Assembly: GCF_040218065.1 (NCBI RefSeq)
Contig: NZ_JAVJQE010000012.1
Coordinates: 51,673-115,672 of the forward strand
DNA: 64,000 nucleotides
DNA from: Marivibrio sp040218065
GTDB taxonomy: Bacteria > Pseudomonadota > Alphaproteobacteria > UBA8366 > Aestuariispiraceae
Direction: 5' to 3'
Program-made: the position numbers and the translations under genes
Shown: piece after piece, positions 32,842-43,950 of the stretch
How positions within the stretch are numbered: position 1 is the first letter of the stretch
Layout of the letters: each line of letters begins with the position of its first letter
The notes under the pieces: model-generated
Told to the model about the DNA's origin: nothing
Seen by the model: only the letters and a program-made list of their open reading frames with translations
The model's database searches: none

Positions 32842-33366
32842 ATGTCCGGCAGTCTCAACAAGGTCATCCTGGTCGGCAATCTGGGGCGCGACCCGGAGGT
32901 CCGCTCGATGCAGAACGGCGACAAGGTCGCCAACCTCGCGATCGCGACGTCCGAGCGCTGGCGCGACCGCGAGGGCAACCAGCAGGAGCGGACCGAGTGG
33001 CACCGCGTCGTGATCTTCGGCAAGGTCGCCGAGATCGCCGAGCGCTACCTTAAGAAGGGCTCCAAGGTGCTGATCGAAGGCCAGCTGCAGACCCGCAAAT
33101 GGCAGGACCAGTCGGGCCAGGACCGCTATTCGACCGAGGTCGTCGTGCGCGGCTTCGGCGGCAACATGACCATGCTCGACAGCGCCGGCGGCGGCGGCGG
33201 CGGCGGCTACGGCGGCGGCTCGGGCGGCGGCGGTTACGGCGGCGGCGGCGACTTCCCCGACAGCGGCTCCGGCGCGTACGGGGGCGGTTCCGGGGGCTCT
33301 GGCGGCGGCCGCTCCGGCGGCGGGGCCGACTATTCCCAGGATCTGGACGACGATATTCCGTTCTGA
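32842..33366 (+). CDS. ssb: single-stranded DNA-binding protein
   Basis: A 174-residue SSB. The OB fold covers residues 1-110 (SLNKVILVGNLGRDPEVRSMQNG... ERTEWHRVVIFGK... LKKGSKVLIEGQLQTRKWQDQSGQDRYSTEVVV). A Gly-rich, low-complexity linker with many GGG runs follows. The acidic tip DDDIPF is the docking site for repair and replication partners. It works in replication, recombination and repair, and its client RecG is also encoded in this window. Confidence 0.97.
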   Translation: MSGSLNKVILVGNLGRDPEVRSMQNGDKVANLAIATSERWRDREGNQQERTEWHRVVIFGKVAEIAERYLKKGSKVLIEGQLQTRKWQDQSGQDRYSTEVVVRGFGGNMTMLDSAGGGGGGGYGGGSGGGGYGGGGDFPDSGSGAYGGGSGGSGGGRSGGGADYSQDLDDDIPF

Positions 33367-33503
33367 TCTAAGACCGTCGGACTGGCGTTCGGCGCCCGAA
33401 TCGGCGCATCACGCGGCCGTCCCGCCGGCCTGGGTTCCTGTAGCCGGTCGCCCGGCGGCCAAAGCGACAATAAAACGATAGCCTTGACGAGGGGATAAGG
33501 TCG

Positions 33504-34820
33504 ATGTCCTTCCATGAGGATCGGCGGATCGCGCTTGATCTGCACGACAAGCCGTCTGCGCCCGTTTGGGGGCTGCTCAGCCTGCAGCATCTGTTCGCCA
33601 TGTTCGGCGCGACGGTGCTGGTGCCCTTGATCACCGGGCTGCCGCCGGCGGTAGCCCTGGTGACCAGCGGGGCGGGGACGCTGCTCTACATCGTCATCAC
33701 CAAGGGCGGGATCCCCGCCTATCTCGGCTCCAGCTTCGCCTTCATCGCGCCGATCCTGGCGGCGAGCGCGATGGGCGGCGTCGAAGGCGCGTTGGTGGGC
33801 TGCATGGCGGCGGGGCTGGTCTATGTCGTGATCTCGCTCCTGATTCGAGCCTTCGGGGTCAACTGGCTGATGCGCCTGCTGCCGCCGGTCGTGGTCGGGC
33901 CGGTCATCATGGTGATCGGGCTCGGCCTCGCCTCGGTCGCGGTCGACATGGCGATGAAGGGCGGCGTCGGCGCCGACTTCACCTATAACGGAACCTACCT
34001 GGTCACGGCCTTGGCGACGTTGTTGGTCGCGATCGTCTGCGCCACGTTCCTCAAGAATTTTCTCTCCATGGTGCCGGTGCTGATCGGCATCGTGGCCGGC
34101 TATCTGATTTCGATCCCGCTGGGACTGGTGGAGTTCTCCCGGGTGGTTGAGGCGCCGGTCTTCCAGGTCCCGCAGTTCATCGTGCCCTTCGTGACCTACA
34201 CGCCAGAGCTCAATAACGCGATCATCGTCGCCTTCCTGGCCGCCGCCATCGTGCCGGTGGCCGAGCATATCGGCGATCAGATGGTCTTGAGCAAGGTGGC
34301 GGGCCGCAACTTCTTGCGCCATCCGGGCCTGGGACGCTCGCTGCTCGGGGACGGGCTTGCGACCCTCCTGGCCGGCGTGCTGGGCGGGCCGCCCAACACG
34401 ACCTACGGCGAGAATATCGGCGTCGTGGCGGTTACCCGCGTCTTCAGCGTCTTCGTGATCGGCGGCGCGGCCTGCCTCGCCATCGTCTTCGGCTTCATCG
34501 GCAAGGTCTCGGCCTTCATCTCGACGATTCCCGTGCCCGTCATGGGCGGCATCTCGATCATGCTGTTCGGCATCATCGCGGCGTCGGGCCTGCGCATGAT
34601 GGTCGACAACAAGGTGGATCTGGGGATCAAGCGCAACCTGGTGATCACCTCCGTGATCCTGACGATCGGCGTCGGCGGCGCGCTGGTGCAGCTGGGGCCG
34701 AACATCGAAGTGGCCGGCATGGCGCTCGCCGCCATCATCGGCATCCTCCTCAACCTCGTCCTGCCCGGCCGCCCGGCGCATGAGGAGAGCGAGCGGATGT
34801 TCGAGGCGCTCGGCGACTGA
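33504..34820 (+). CDS. NCS2 family uracil/xanthine permease (UraA-like)
   Basis: A 438-residue inner-membrane nucleobase symporter. The start LQHLFAMFGATVLVPLITGLPPAVALVTSGAGTLLY is strongly UraA-like. GSSFAFIAPI follows, then the conserved acid-containing VAEHIGDQMVLSKV and GGPPNTTYGENIGVVAVTRVFS. It imports uracil or xanthine with protons. No purine or pyrimidine salvage gene lies next to it, so the exact substrate is unresolved. Confidence 0.93.
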   Translation: MSFHEDRRIALDLHDKPSAPVWGLLSLQHLFAMFGATVLVPLITGLPPAVALVTSGAGTLLYIVITKGGIPAYLGSSFAFIAPILAASAMGGVEGALVGCMAAGLVYVVISLLIRAFGVNWLMRLLPPVVVGPVIMVIGLGLASVAVDMAMKGGVGADFTYNGTYLVTALATLLVAIVCATFLKNFLSMVPVLIGIVAGYLISIPLGLVEFSRVVEAPVFQVPQFIVPFVTYTPELNNAIIVAFLAAAIVPVAEHIGDQMVLSKVAGRNFLRHPGLGRSLLGDGLATLLAGVLGGPPNTTYGENIGVVAVTRVFSVFVIGGAACLAIVFGFIGKVSAFISTIPVPVMGGISIMLFGIIAASGLRMMVDNKVDLGIKRNLVITSVILTIGVGGALVQLGPNIEVAGMALAAIIGILLNLVLPGRPAHEESERMFEALGD

Positions 34821-35121
34821 GCGGGGCTGGGGCGAGGGAGTCGTCGCAGGGCCCGATTCGGCGAGTTTTCGCCGCGATCGGGGCCCGCGCGGGCGATGCG
34901 GCGAAGGGTTTTTGGGCCGGCGCGGCCCGCGCCTTCGGCGCGCACGTGCAAGTCGTTGGTTTGATTGGGTAAATCGAGCCGGCCGCAACCGGTCTTTTCG
35001 CCGCGTTTTGCGGCCTGGGGAGTGTTTTATCCCGGGGCGGTGTGCTAAGACTTGGGGCCTTCGGTCCGCGGGTTCGCGGGAAAGAGGGTTTTGTTTTTAC
35101 GGCTGTACCAGAGAGTGCCCT
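34821..35121. other. 301-bp intergenic region upstream of gyrA
   Basis: No gene is visible. It contains a GC-rich half with short inverted runs (GGGGCCCGCGCGGGC near 34879-34893) and a more AT-rich half from about 34950 that probably holds the gyrA promoter. I could not assign a clear -35/-10 pair. Confidence 0.5.
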
Positions 35122-38010
<2,889 letters not shown>

Positions 38011-38051
38011 CGCCGGCGTGATGTCGGCCGGACGCGCGAGGGGGCAAGTCG

Positions 38052-38588
38052 ATGGCGGCGCATGAACGGGTCGGGATCTATCCCGGCACTTTCGACCCGA
38101 TCACCAACGGGCACACGGACATCATCAGCCGCGCGGCGAAGCATCTGTGCGACCGCTTGGTGGTCTCCGTCGCCGTCAACGCCGGCAAGGGGCCGATTTT
38201 CTCGCTGGAGGAACGGGTTGCGCTGGTTCAGGCGGAGGTGGAGGCGCTGTCGCGCACGGGCGGCGCGACGATCGAAGTGAAGCCCTTCAGCGGTCTGCTG
38301 ATGCATTGGGCCGAAGAGTGCGACGCGAGCATGATCGTCCGCGGACTGCGCGCGGTGTCCGACTTCGAATATGAATTCCAGATGACCGGCATGAACGCCC
38401 GCCTGAATACGGAGGTGGAGACCGTCTTTCTGATGTCGTCTGAACGCCATCAGTTCATCTCCAGCCGGTTTGTGAAGGAAATCCGCCAGTTGGGGGGCGA
38501 CATCTCTCAGTTCGTCAGCCCGCGGGTTATGCGCGCGCTGGATGCGAAGTTCGAGCAGATGGGCCGGGCCAATCGTGCGGGGGATTAG
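38052..38588 (+). CDS. coaD: phosphopantetheine adenylyltransferase
   Basis: CoaD makes dephospho-CoA from ATP and 4'-phosphopantetheine, the penultimate step of CoA synthesis. The 178-residue protein has the nucleotidyltransferase motif VGIYPGTFDPITNGHTDII. RGLRAVSDFEYEFQM and the ISSRFVKEI block, both diagnostic for the family, follow. It lies 41 bp after gyrA in the same direction, a pairing seen in many alphaproteobacteria. Confidence 0.97.
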   Translation: MAAHERVGIYPGTFDPITNGHTDIISRAAKHLCDRLVVSVAVNAGKGPIFSLEERVALVQAEVEALSRTGGATIEVKPFSGLLMHWAEECDASMIVRGLRAVSDFEYEFQMTGMNARLNTEVETVFLMSSERHQFISSRFVKEIRQLGGDISQFVSPRVMRALDAKFEQMGRANRAGD

Positions 38589-38707
38589 GCCGGCGCGCCG
38601 GGCGGTCGCCGCTCCGGCGCTGCGGCGCATCGCCGCCGAGAGCGCCGGCGGGCTGAGCCCGGCCTTGTCCGTTGTCAGCCGACCGGCGCAGCGATAGGGT
38701 CCGGCGA

Positions 38708-39295
38708 ATGGGGGACCGCACCGCCTTCTTCACGCGCTGTTTCGACGAACACGCCGACGTGCTGGCCGCGACGCGCGCCGGTTGCGCCGCCGACCTGGAT
38801 GCGATGGCGGGCGCATGGCTCGCGACGATCCAGGGCGGGGGCAAGATCCTTTTCTTCGGAAACGGCGGCAGCGCCGGCGACGCCCAGCATTTGGCGACCG
38901 AGCTCACGGTTCGATTCAAGGCCGACCGTGCGCCGATCGCCGCGTTGGCGCTCACTACCGACAGTTCGACCTTGACGGCGATCGGCAACGATTACGGCTT
39001 CGAACGGCTGTTCGCGCGGCAAATTGAAGCGTTGGCGAAGCCCGAGGACCTCGCCCTCGGCATCTCCACAAGCGGTGAAAGCCCGAACGTGCTGGCCGGG
39101 ATCGCGGCGGCGCGGCGGGTCGGCGCTCGCACGGCCGCATTCAGCGGTTGCGGCGGCGGCGCGCTTGCCGAGGCGGCGGATCTCTGCATCACAGTGCCCA
39201 GCGACGTGACGGCCCGGATCCAGGAGATGCACATCCTGGCCGGGCAGATGCTGTGCGCTGCGCTGGAGATCGACCTCGGTCTCGCGCCCGACTGA
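38708..39295 (+). CDS. gmhA: SIS-domain phosphoheptose isomerase (GmhA-like)
   Basis: A 195-residue SIS isomerase that converts sedoheptulose 7-phosphate to D-glycero-D-manno-heptose 7-phosphate, the entry step of LPS-core heptose. Motifs are GGGKILFFGNGGSAGDAQHLATELTVRFK, GISTSGESPNVLAGIAAAR and IQEMHILAGQMLCAALE. I chose the ATG at 38708; an in-frame TTG at 38672 would add 12 residues. Only 13 bp separate it from the glycosyltransferase gene, so the two are likely cotranscribed. Confidence 0.9.
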   Translation: MGDRTAFFTRCFDEHADVLAATRAGCAADLDAMAGAWLATIQGGGKILFFGNGGSAGDAQHLATELTVRFKADRAPIAALALTTDSSTLTAIGNDYGFERLFARQIEALAKPEDLALGISTSGESPNVLAGIAAARRVGARTAAFSGCGGGALAEAADLCITVPSDVTARIQEMHILAGQMLCAALEIDLGLAPD

Positions 39296-39308
39296 CGGGG
39301 GGCGGGGC

Positions 39309-40451
39309 ATGAGCGAGGGCGCCGCGGGCCCCATCCGGGTCTTGCATGTGATCACCGGCCTGGGGCGCGGTGGGGCGGAGCGCATGCTCTACACCGTGTG
39401 CGCCGAATCCCGACGCCGGGCCGACGCCGAGCCTCGGCGCGGCGCGCCGATCGCCCATCACGTGGCGTCCCTTCTGCCGGGAGGACGCTATCGGCCGCTG
39501 CTGGAGGGGGTCGGCATCCATGTGACGACCGTAGACGCCGGTCAGGTGTGGCGGTTTCCCGCCGCCGTGCTGGCGCTGGCGCGCCTTATCCGGCGCGAGC
39601 GGCCCGACGTTCTTCAGGCCTGGATGTATCACGCGAATGTGGCGGCGGCGCTGGCGCTGATGGTGATCCCGAAGGCGGATCGGCCGCGCCTGATCTGGGG
39701 CGTACGCTGTTCGGCGATGGAGGTGGAGCGCTACTCCTGGCGGCTGCGGGTCACCCTTGCGCTGCACCGGTTGCTGCGCGGCCTGCCCGATCTGACTGCG
39801 GTCAATTCGCAAGCGGGGCGCGACGATCATCTGCGCCTCGGCCTGATCGTCGAGCCGGCGCCGGTGATCGAGAACGGGGTCGACGTCGAGAGTTTCGCTC
39901 CGGCGGACGCCGAGAGGCGCGCCGCGGCGCGCCGCGCGCTGAACGCGCCGGACGACGCGGTCGTCGCGCTTACGCTCGCGCGGGTCGATCCGATGAAGGA
40001 CTACCCGCTTCTGATCGAGACGGCGCGCCGACTGCCGTCGGTCCAGTTTCTGGCGGCGGGCGAGGGCACTGAGCGTCTCGAGGGGCCGCCGAACTTTCGC
40101 GGGCTCGGCGCGCGCGACGACACCGCGACGCTGCTGGCGGCGGCGGATTTGCTGATCTCGTGCTCGGCCTATGGGGAGGGCATGTCGAACTCCATCGCCG
40201 AAGCGCTCGCCGCCGGCCTGCCGGTGGCGGCGACCGATGTCGGCGACGCGGCGCGCCTCGTCGGCGCGGCCGGACGGGTCGTGGCGCCGCGCGACGCCGA
40301 CGCCTTGGCGGAGGCCGTCGGCGCCTTGACTGCAGACGAGAACGCCCGGCGGGCGTTGGGCGCGACCGCCGCCCGACGCATGCGCCAAGAATTTTCGATC
40401 AGCCGCGCGGTCGATCGCTTCGAGGCTCTTTATCGCGCCGGAGAGGGCTGA
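39309..40451 (+). CDS. GT4-family glycosyltransferase
   Basis: A 380-residue GT-B glycosyltransferase, likely cytoplasmic and acting in LPS or capsule assembly. The N-terminus VLHVITGLGRGGAERML is the classic GT4 acceptor-domain start. VIENGVDVESFAP begins the donor domain, and LISCSAYGEGMSNSIAEALAAGLPVAATDVGDAARLVG contains the EGxxNxxxEA donor-binding motif. Its 3' end overlaps the convergent membrane protein gene by 22 bp. Donor and acceptor sugars cannot be told from sequence. Confidence 0.93.
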   Translation: MSEGAAGPIRVLHVITGLGRGGAERMLYTVCAESRRRADAEPRRGAPIAHHVASLLPGGRYRPLLEGVGIHVTTVDAGQVWRFPAAVLALARLIRRERPDVLQAWMYHANVAAALALMVIPKADRPRLIWGVRCSAMEVERYSWRLRVTLALHRLLRGLPDLTAVNSQAGRDDHLRLGLIVEPAPVIENGVDVESFAPADAERRAAARRALNAPDDAVVALTLARVDPMKDYPLLIETARRLPSVQFLAAGEGTERLEGPPNFRGLGARDDTATLLAAADLLISCSAYGEGMSNSIAEALAAGLPVAATDVGDAARLVGAAGRVVAPRDADALAEAVGALTADENARRALGATAARRMRQEFSISRAVDRFEALYRAGEG

Positions 40452-42661
40452 GCCCGCGCCTGAAGCCCCCAGGCGGCGGCTATTCCGCCAAGCGCCAGCC
40501 AGAAAATTCGCTGATAGAAAATGTCGTGCGGAAGGCTGAAAAGCCCGAAGCAGAGCGCGACCCCGAACATGAAGGCCTGATACGGCCGCTTGGGGCGGAA
40601 CGCCGCCCGGCGCGCTCGCCAGAGCCAGAAGAGCGGCGGACCGAGCGCCACGGCCAGGCCGACGACGCCGAACTCGGCAAGCAGCCAGATCGGCGTGGAA
40701 TGGATGACCAGAACGCCGCCGAATTCGCCCAGATCAAGATGCGCGAAGGCGCCGAGCCCGGCCCCGAAGATCGGGTGGGCGCGCCACATGTCGAGGCCGC
40801 GTTCGATCGTCATCCAGCGCTCGGACTGGTTGCTGCCCACATAAAGCCTATCCAGCATCGGCGTGGCGGCGTTCGTGCTGGAGAAGAGGTCGACCGCGAC
40901 TCCGTGCAGCTTGAAGGCCGCATAGACGCCGACGGCGCACAGGCAGGCTTTGACCACGACCCGGCGATCCGTGAAACCCGCCGCCACCGCGAAAAGGATC
41001 AGTGAGAGTTCGATCAGAACGCCGGTTTTCGAATAGGTCCGCCAGATCGCGAAGAAGATGACGCCCATCAGAATCGCCAACGCCCAATCGGACGTGCGCC
41101 GGGCGAACGCGCGGCTGTAGGCGAGGGCGGCCGCCGCGGCCGCCAGCAATTGGAAGGCGTAGGTGTTTCGGTTGCGGGAGAAGCCCTCGAAATTGGACAG
41201 CCATGGCTCGACCACGGCGTAAGTCAGCGCGAGTTCAAGGTGCAGCAACGATACAAGCGCGGTTGCGGCCGCGGCGCAGATCAGAACTTCCGCAAGCCGG
41301 CGCAGCCCGTGTTGCCCGAAGCCGTTGACGAGCAGGGCGCCAAGGCTGACATAGCCGAGGATGATCGGCCACCCGGCCAGCCGATTGTTGATCGCCCAAT
41401 CGATCGGGCCGAAGCGCATATAGCCGAGGACGAACCCGCCCAGCATCATCACGCTCAACGCGCCGAGCCAAAGCAGGAAGCCGCGCGGGACGGGGACCGG
41501 AGCGCCGCGCTCGGCGATCAAGAGGATCGCCGCCAGGGTCAGGGTGACGAGCGCCAACGGATCGGCCAGATTGACCGACAGCAGCACTCCGTCCACCTCG
41601 ACATGAATCTGGAAAAAGACGAGCAAGGCCGCCAAAGGCCCGACCACGGCGATGAAGAGCCGCGTGGGTTGGCGCTCGCCGTCCCGCACGTGCGGCATGG
41701 CGGTCTTCGGGTCCGCCGCCGGCGCGCCCGGCCCGGTCTGGAGGCTCGCCCCCGCTTGCGGATCGGATCGGCGCATCACGACGGGTGCGAACAGCAGTAC
41801 GACCAGCGTCGAGAGGACGCCGATCATGACCGAGAGCGTCAGCGCGCTCTCCGCCGAGATCCCGAGCCGGCCGAACGCGTAAAGCGCGCTGATTTCCCGC
41901 ACGCCCCAGCCGTTGACGCTGATCGGCAGGCCCGCCGCGAAGGCCACCACGGCCCCCGCCGCGGCCAGTTCAAGCCAGGACGCCTGCAGATCCAGAGCGA
42001 AGGCTGCGAGCACGTAACAGGCGATCATCAGCGAATGCGCGGCGATCGTGAGCCCGCCGAGCGCCGCCGTCCGGGCGAGCGCGGCGCGGCTTAGAAGTTC
42101 TGCCGCCCATCGGATTTCCCGGCGCCAGCCGAAGACGAATCGGCAAAAGGCCGCAGCCAGCGCCATAGCCAAAATCATATCGACCAGCGCCAAATCCGCG
42201 AGGATGTCCTGCAAGGTGGAGGCGTCCTGCAGCAGCAGAAAACCGGCCGCCATGAACAGGCCGCCGATCGCCGCCAATAGCAGGCGTTCCAAGGTCACCA
42301 GGCCGGTCAGGGCGCTGGCGCTCAAGCCCGCGCTGCGCAGCACGGCGTGCCGCCCGATGATTGAGCCCACGACGTTGAAGATGATCAAGCTGGACAACAG
42401 GCCTGCGACGTTGGCCCGCAAAGCCGTCGTGAAGTCCACGGACAGTCGGCCGAGATAGCGCGTGAGCAGGCGAAGCCGTTGCGCGCCGAGGGCGAGATTA
42501 ACGGATAGGCAGGCGACGATGGCGATCACGCCGAGCGGGCTGACGCGGCGGACCGTTTCGCCGACCTGTCCGAGGTCGACCGTCCAAAGCACGAGGCCGA
42601 TCAGCGCCGCAGACACGATCGGCGCCGCGATCCTGCGCAGCCGGATCGAACGTCGGATCAC
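40430..42661 (-). CDS. fusion of a flippase-like (LPG_synthase_TM) domain and an O-antigen ligase/polymerase (Wzy_C-like) domain
   Basis: A 743-residue polytopic membrane protein made of two parts that are normally separate. Residues about 1-300 have the YbhN/AglD2-type pattern (VVGSIIGRHAVLRSAGLSASALTGLVTLERLL, then AGLPISVNGWGVREISALYAFG). A polar linker at about 300-330 (RRSDPQAGASLQTGPGAPAADPKTAM...) joins it to the second half. That half has the O-antigen ligase signature NRNTYAFQLLAAAAAALAYSRAF... RTYSKTGVLIELSL... WRAHPIFGAGLGAFAHLDL. The frame is continuous, with no internal stop. It overlaps the upstream Wzy-like gene by ATGA. It probably acts in translocation or polymerisation/ligation of lipid-linked glycans. 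Confidence 0.85.
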   Translation of the reverse strand: MIRRSIRLRRIAAPIVSAALIGLVLWTVDLGQVGETVRRVSPLGVIAIVACLSVNLALGAQRLRLLTRYLGRLSVDFTTALRANVAGLLSSLIIFNVVGSIIGRHAVLRSAGLSASALTGLVTLERLLLAAIGGLFMAAGFLLLQDASTLQDILADLALVDMILAMALAAAFCRFVFGWRREIRWAAELLSRAALARTAALGGLTIAAHSLMIACYVLAAFALDLQASWLELAAAGAVVAFAAGLPISVNGWGVREISALYAFGRLGISAESALTLSVMIGVLSTLVVLLFAPVVMRRSDPQAGASLQTGPGAPAADPKTAMPHVRDGERQPTRLFIAVVGPLAALLVFFQIHVEVDGVLLSVNLADPLALVTLTLAAILLIAERGAPVPVPRGFLLWLGALSVMMLGGFVLGYMRFGPIDWAINNRLAGWPIILGYVSLGALLVNGFGQHGLRRLAEVLICAAAATALVSLLHLELALTYAVVEPWLSNFEGFSRNRNTYAFQLLAAAAAALAYSRAFARRTSDWALAILMGVIFFAIWRTYSKTGVLIELSLILFAVAAGFTDRRVVVKACLCAVGVYAAFKLHGVAVDLFSSTNAATPMLDRLYVGSNQSERWMTIERGLDMWRAHPIFGAGLGAFAHLDLGEFGGVLVIHSTPIWLLAEFGVVGLAVALGPPLFWLWRARRAAFRPKRPYQAFMFGVALCFGLFSLPHDIFYQRIFWLALGGIAAAWGLQARAQPSPAR

Positions 42662-43914
42662 GACGCGGCCTCAGCGCGCCGCGCGGCGGCGGCCCTGGCG
42701 GCGGCCCCGAAGAAAATCGCCGTCACGCCCAGGCAAAGCCACCAGCTCTGCCAAAGTCCCACGCTAACGGATCCGATCACGATGATCGCAGCCAGCGCGC
42801 CCCGCTCCGGCCAGCCTTTCAGAAGCAAAGTCGCGCTGAAAGCGGCGAAGGCGAGGCCGACGATCCCCAGCGCGCCGAACTCCAAACCGGCCTGCAGCCA
42901 GCCGGAGTGCGGATGCAGCGGCAGCGCGGGCGTCCTGCTCAGATAGAGAATGTGGGGCTCGCCGATGCTTGTGCGAAGCTCGATCACGGCGCCGAGCGGC
43001 GTGTCGGGCGGGAGCAGGTGCCGCGTGGCGTCGAGACCGTGACCGAACCAAGGCGCTTGCTCGATCAAGTGAGCCGCCGTGCGCCAAACGCCGGCGCGAT
43101 GGGCGACGCTGTTGAGGCCCTCGTCGAAGCCCCAGGCGGCGACGGCGTCGAAGACCTCGGCGTTGAAGCCGATCAGGGCCGCGCCGCCGCCGAACAAAAT
43201 CGTGAGCGCTGCGAGCGCTATCCCGCCGGCCGCCGGCCGCAGCAGGTGCGCGACCGCGACGCCGGCGGCTCCGCCGAGCGCAAGCGCCGCTGTAAGACTT
43301 CCCGTGAACGGCGCGGCGGCGAGCCCGGCCGCACAAAGAAGGATCGCCGCGGGGGGACTGAGTTTCGGTCCCGCCAGAGCGGCCAGCGGCCAAAACAGAA
43401 CGGCGAAGCCCAGCGCCGCGCGGTTCGCGATGTTCGCGCGATCCGTCGGGGTCTCGGACAGCGCCTCGATTTCGCGGAAAAGGCCGAACGCCGCTTCCAG
43501 CCCGATCAGACCGAGCAGCAACGCAAGGCCGATGAGCGCCGCCCAGCCCAGGCCGCGCGCCGTGCTGTGACGCATCAGGCGTCCGAGCGCGAGCGCTGCG
43601 AGCGCGAGCGCCGCCAGAGCGGCCAGCTTCGGGACCCGTGCGAGCGTCGCTTCCGGCGTGGGCGACCAGAGCGCGCTGCAGGCCGCGTAGACGACGAAAA
43701 GCGCGAGGGCGAGCGCGACCGGCGTCTTGACGCAGCGCGCCGCCTCCTCGCGCCAGGCGCAGGCCGGGGCGTCGATCGTCCCGGCCGCCGCCGCGAGCAG
43801 CAGCGCCAACAGCACAGGCGTCTGCTGAGACGCAAAGAACAGCGTAATCGGCAGGCCGATCGCCGTGAGGCCGGCAAGGCAGGCGCCGGCGAAGCGATGG
43901 TTAGCGTCTGGCAC
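42658..43914 (-). CDS. O-antigen ligase/polymerase-like membrane protein
   Basis: A polytopic protein of 418 residues with about ten hydrophobic segments. The large periplasmic loop has HRAGVWRTAAHLIEQAPWFGHGLDATRHLLPPDTP..., then PHSGWLQAGLEFGALGIVGLAF, the Wzy_C/WaaL-type loop. I start at a GTG (43914) with GGGG about 10 bases upstream; a TTG at 43929 would add five residues. It is coupled to the flippase-Wzy fusion, so two ligase-like proteins are co-expressed. One may polymerise and the other ligate, but that is inference. Confidence 0.85.
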   Translation of the reverse strand: MPDANHRFAGACLAGLTAIGLPITLFFASQQTPVLLALLLAAAAGTIDAPACAWREEAARCVKTPVALALALFVVYAACSALWSPTPEATLARVPKLAALAALALAALALGRLMRHSTARGLGWAALIGLALLLGLIGLEAAFGLFREIEALSETPTDRANIANRAALGFAVLFWPLAALAGPKLSPPAAILLCAAGLAAAPFTGSLTAALALGGAAGVAVAHLLRPAAGGIALAALTILFGGGAALIGFNAEVFDAVAAWGFDEGLNSVAHRAGVWRTAAHLIEQAPWFGHGLDATRHLLPPDTPLGAVIELRTSIGEPHILYLSRTPALPLHPHSGWLQAGLEFGALGIVGLAFAAFSATLLLKGWPERGALAAIIVIGSVSVGLWQSWWLCLGVTAIFFGAAARAAAARRAEAAS

Positions 43915-43950
43915 GGCGCGGAACCCCAAAGAAGGCCTAGGCGGGGGCGG

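Noticed and set aside
33186..33340. GGC-rich triplet repeats
   Set aside because: They encode the Gly-rich linker of SSB and are ordinary for that protein, not a separate repeat element.
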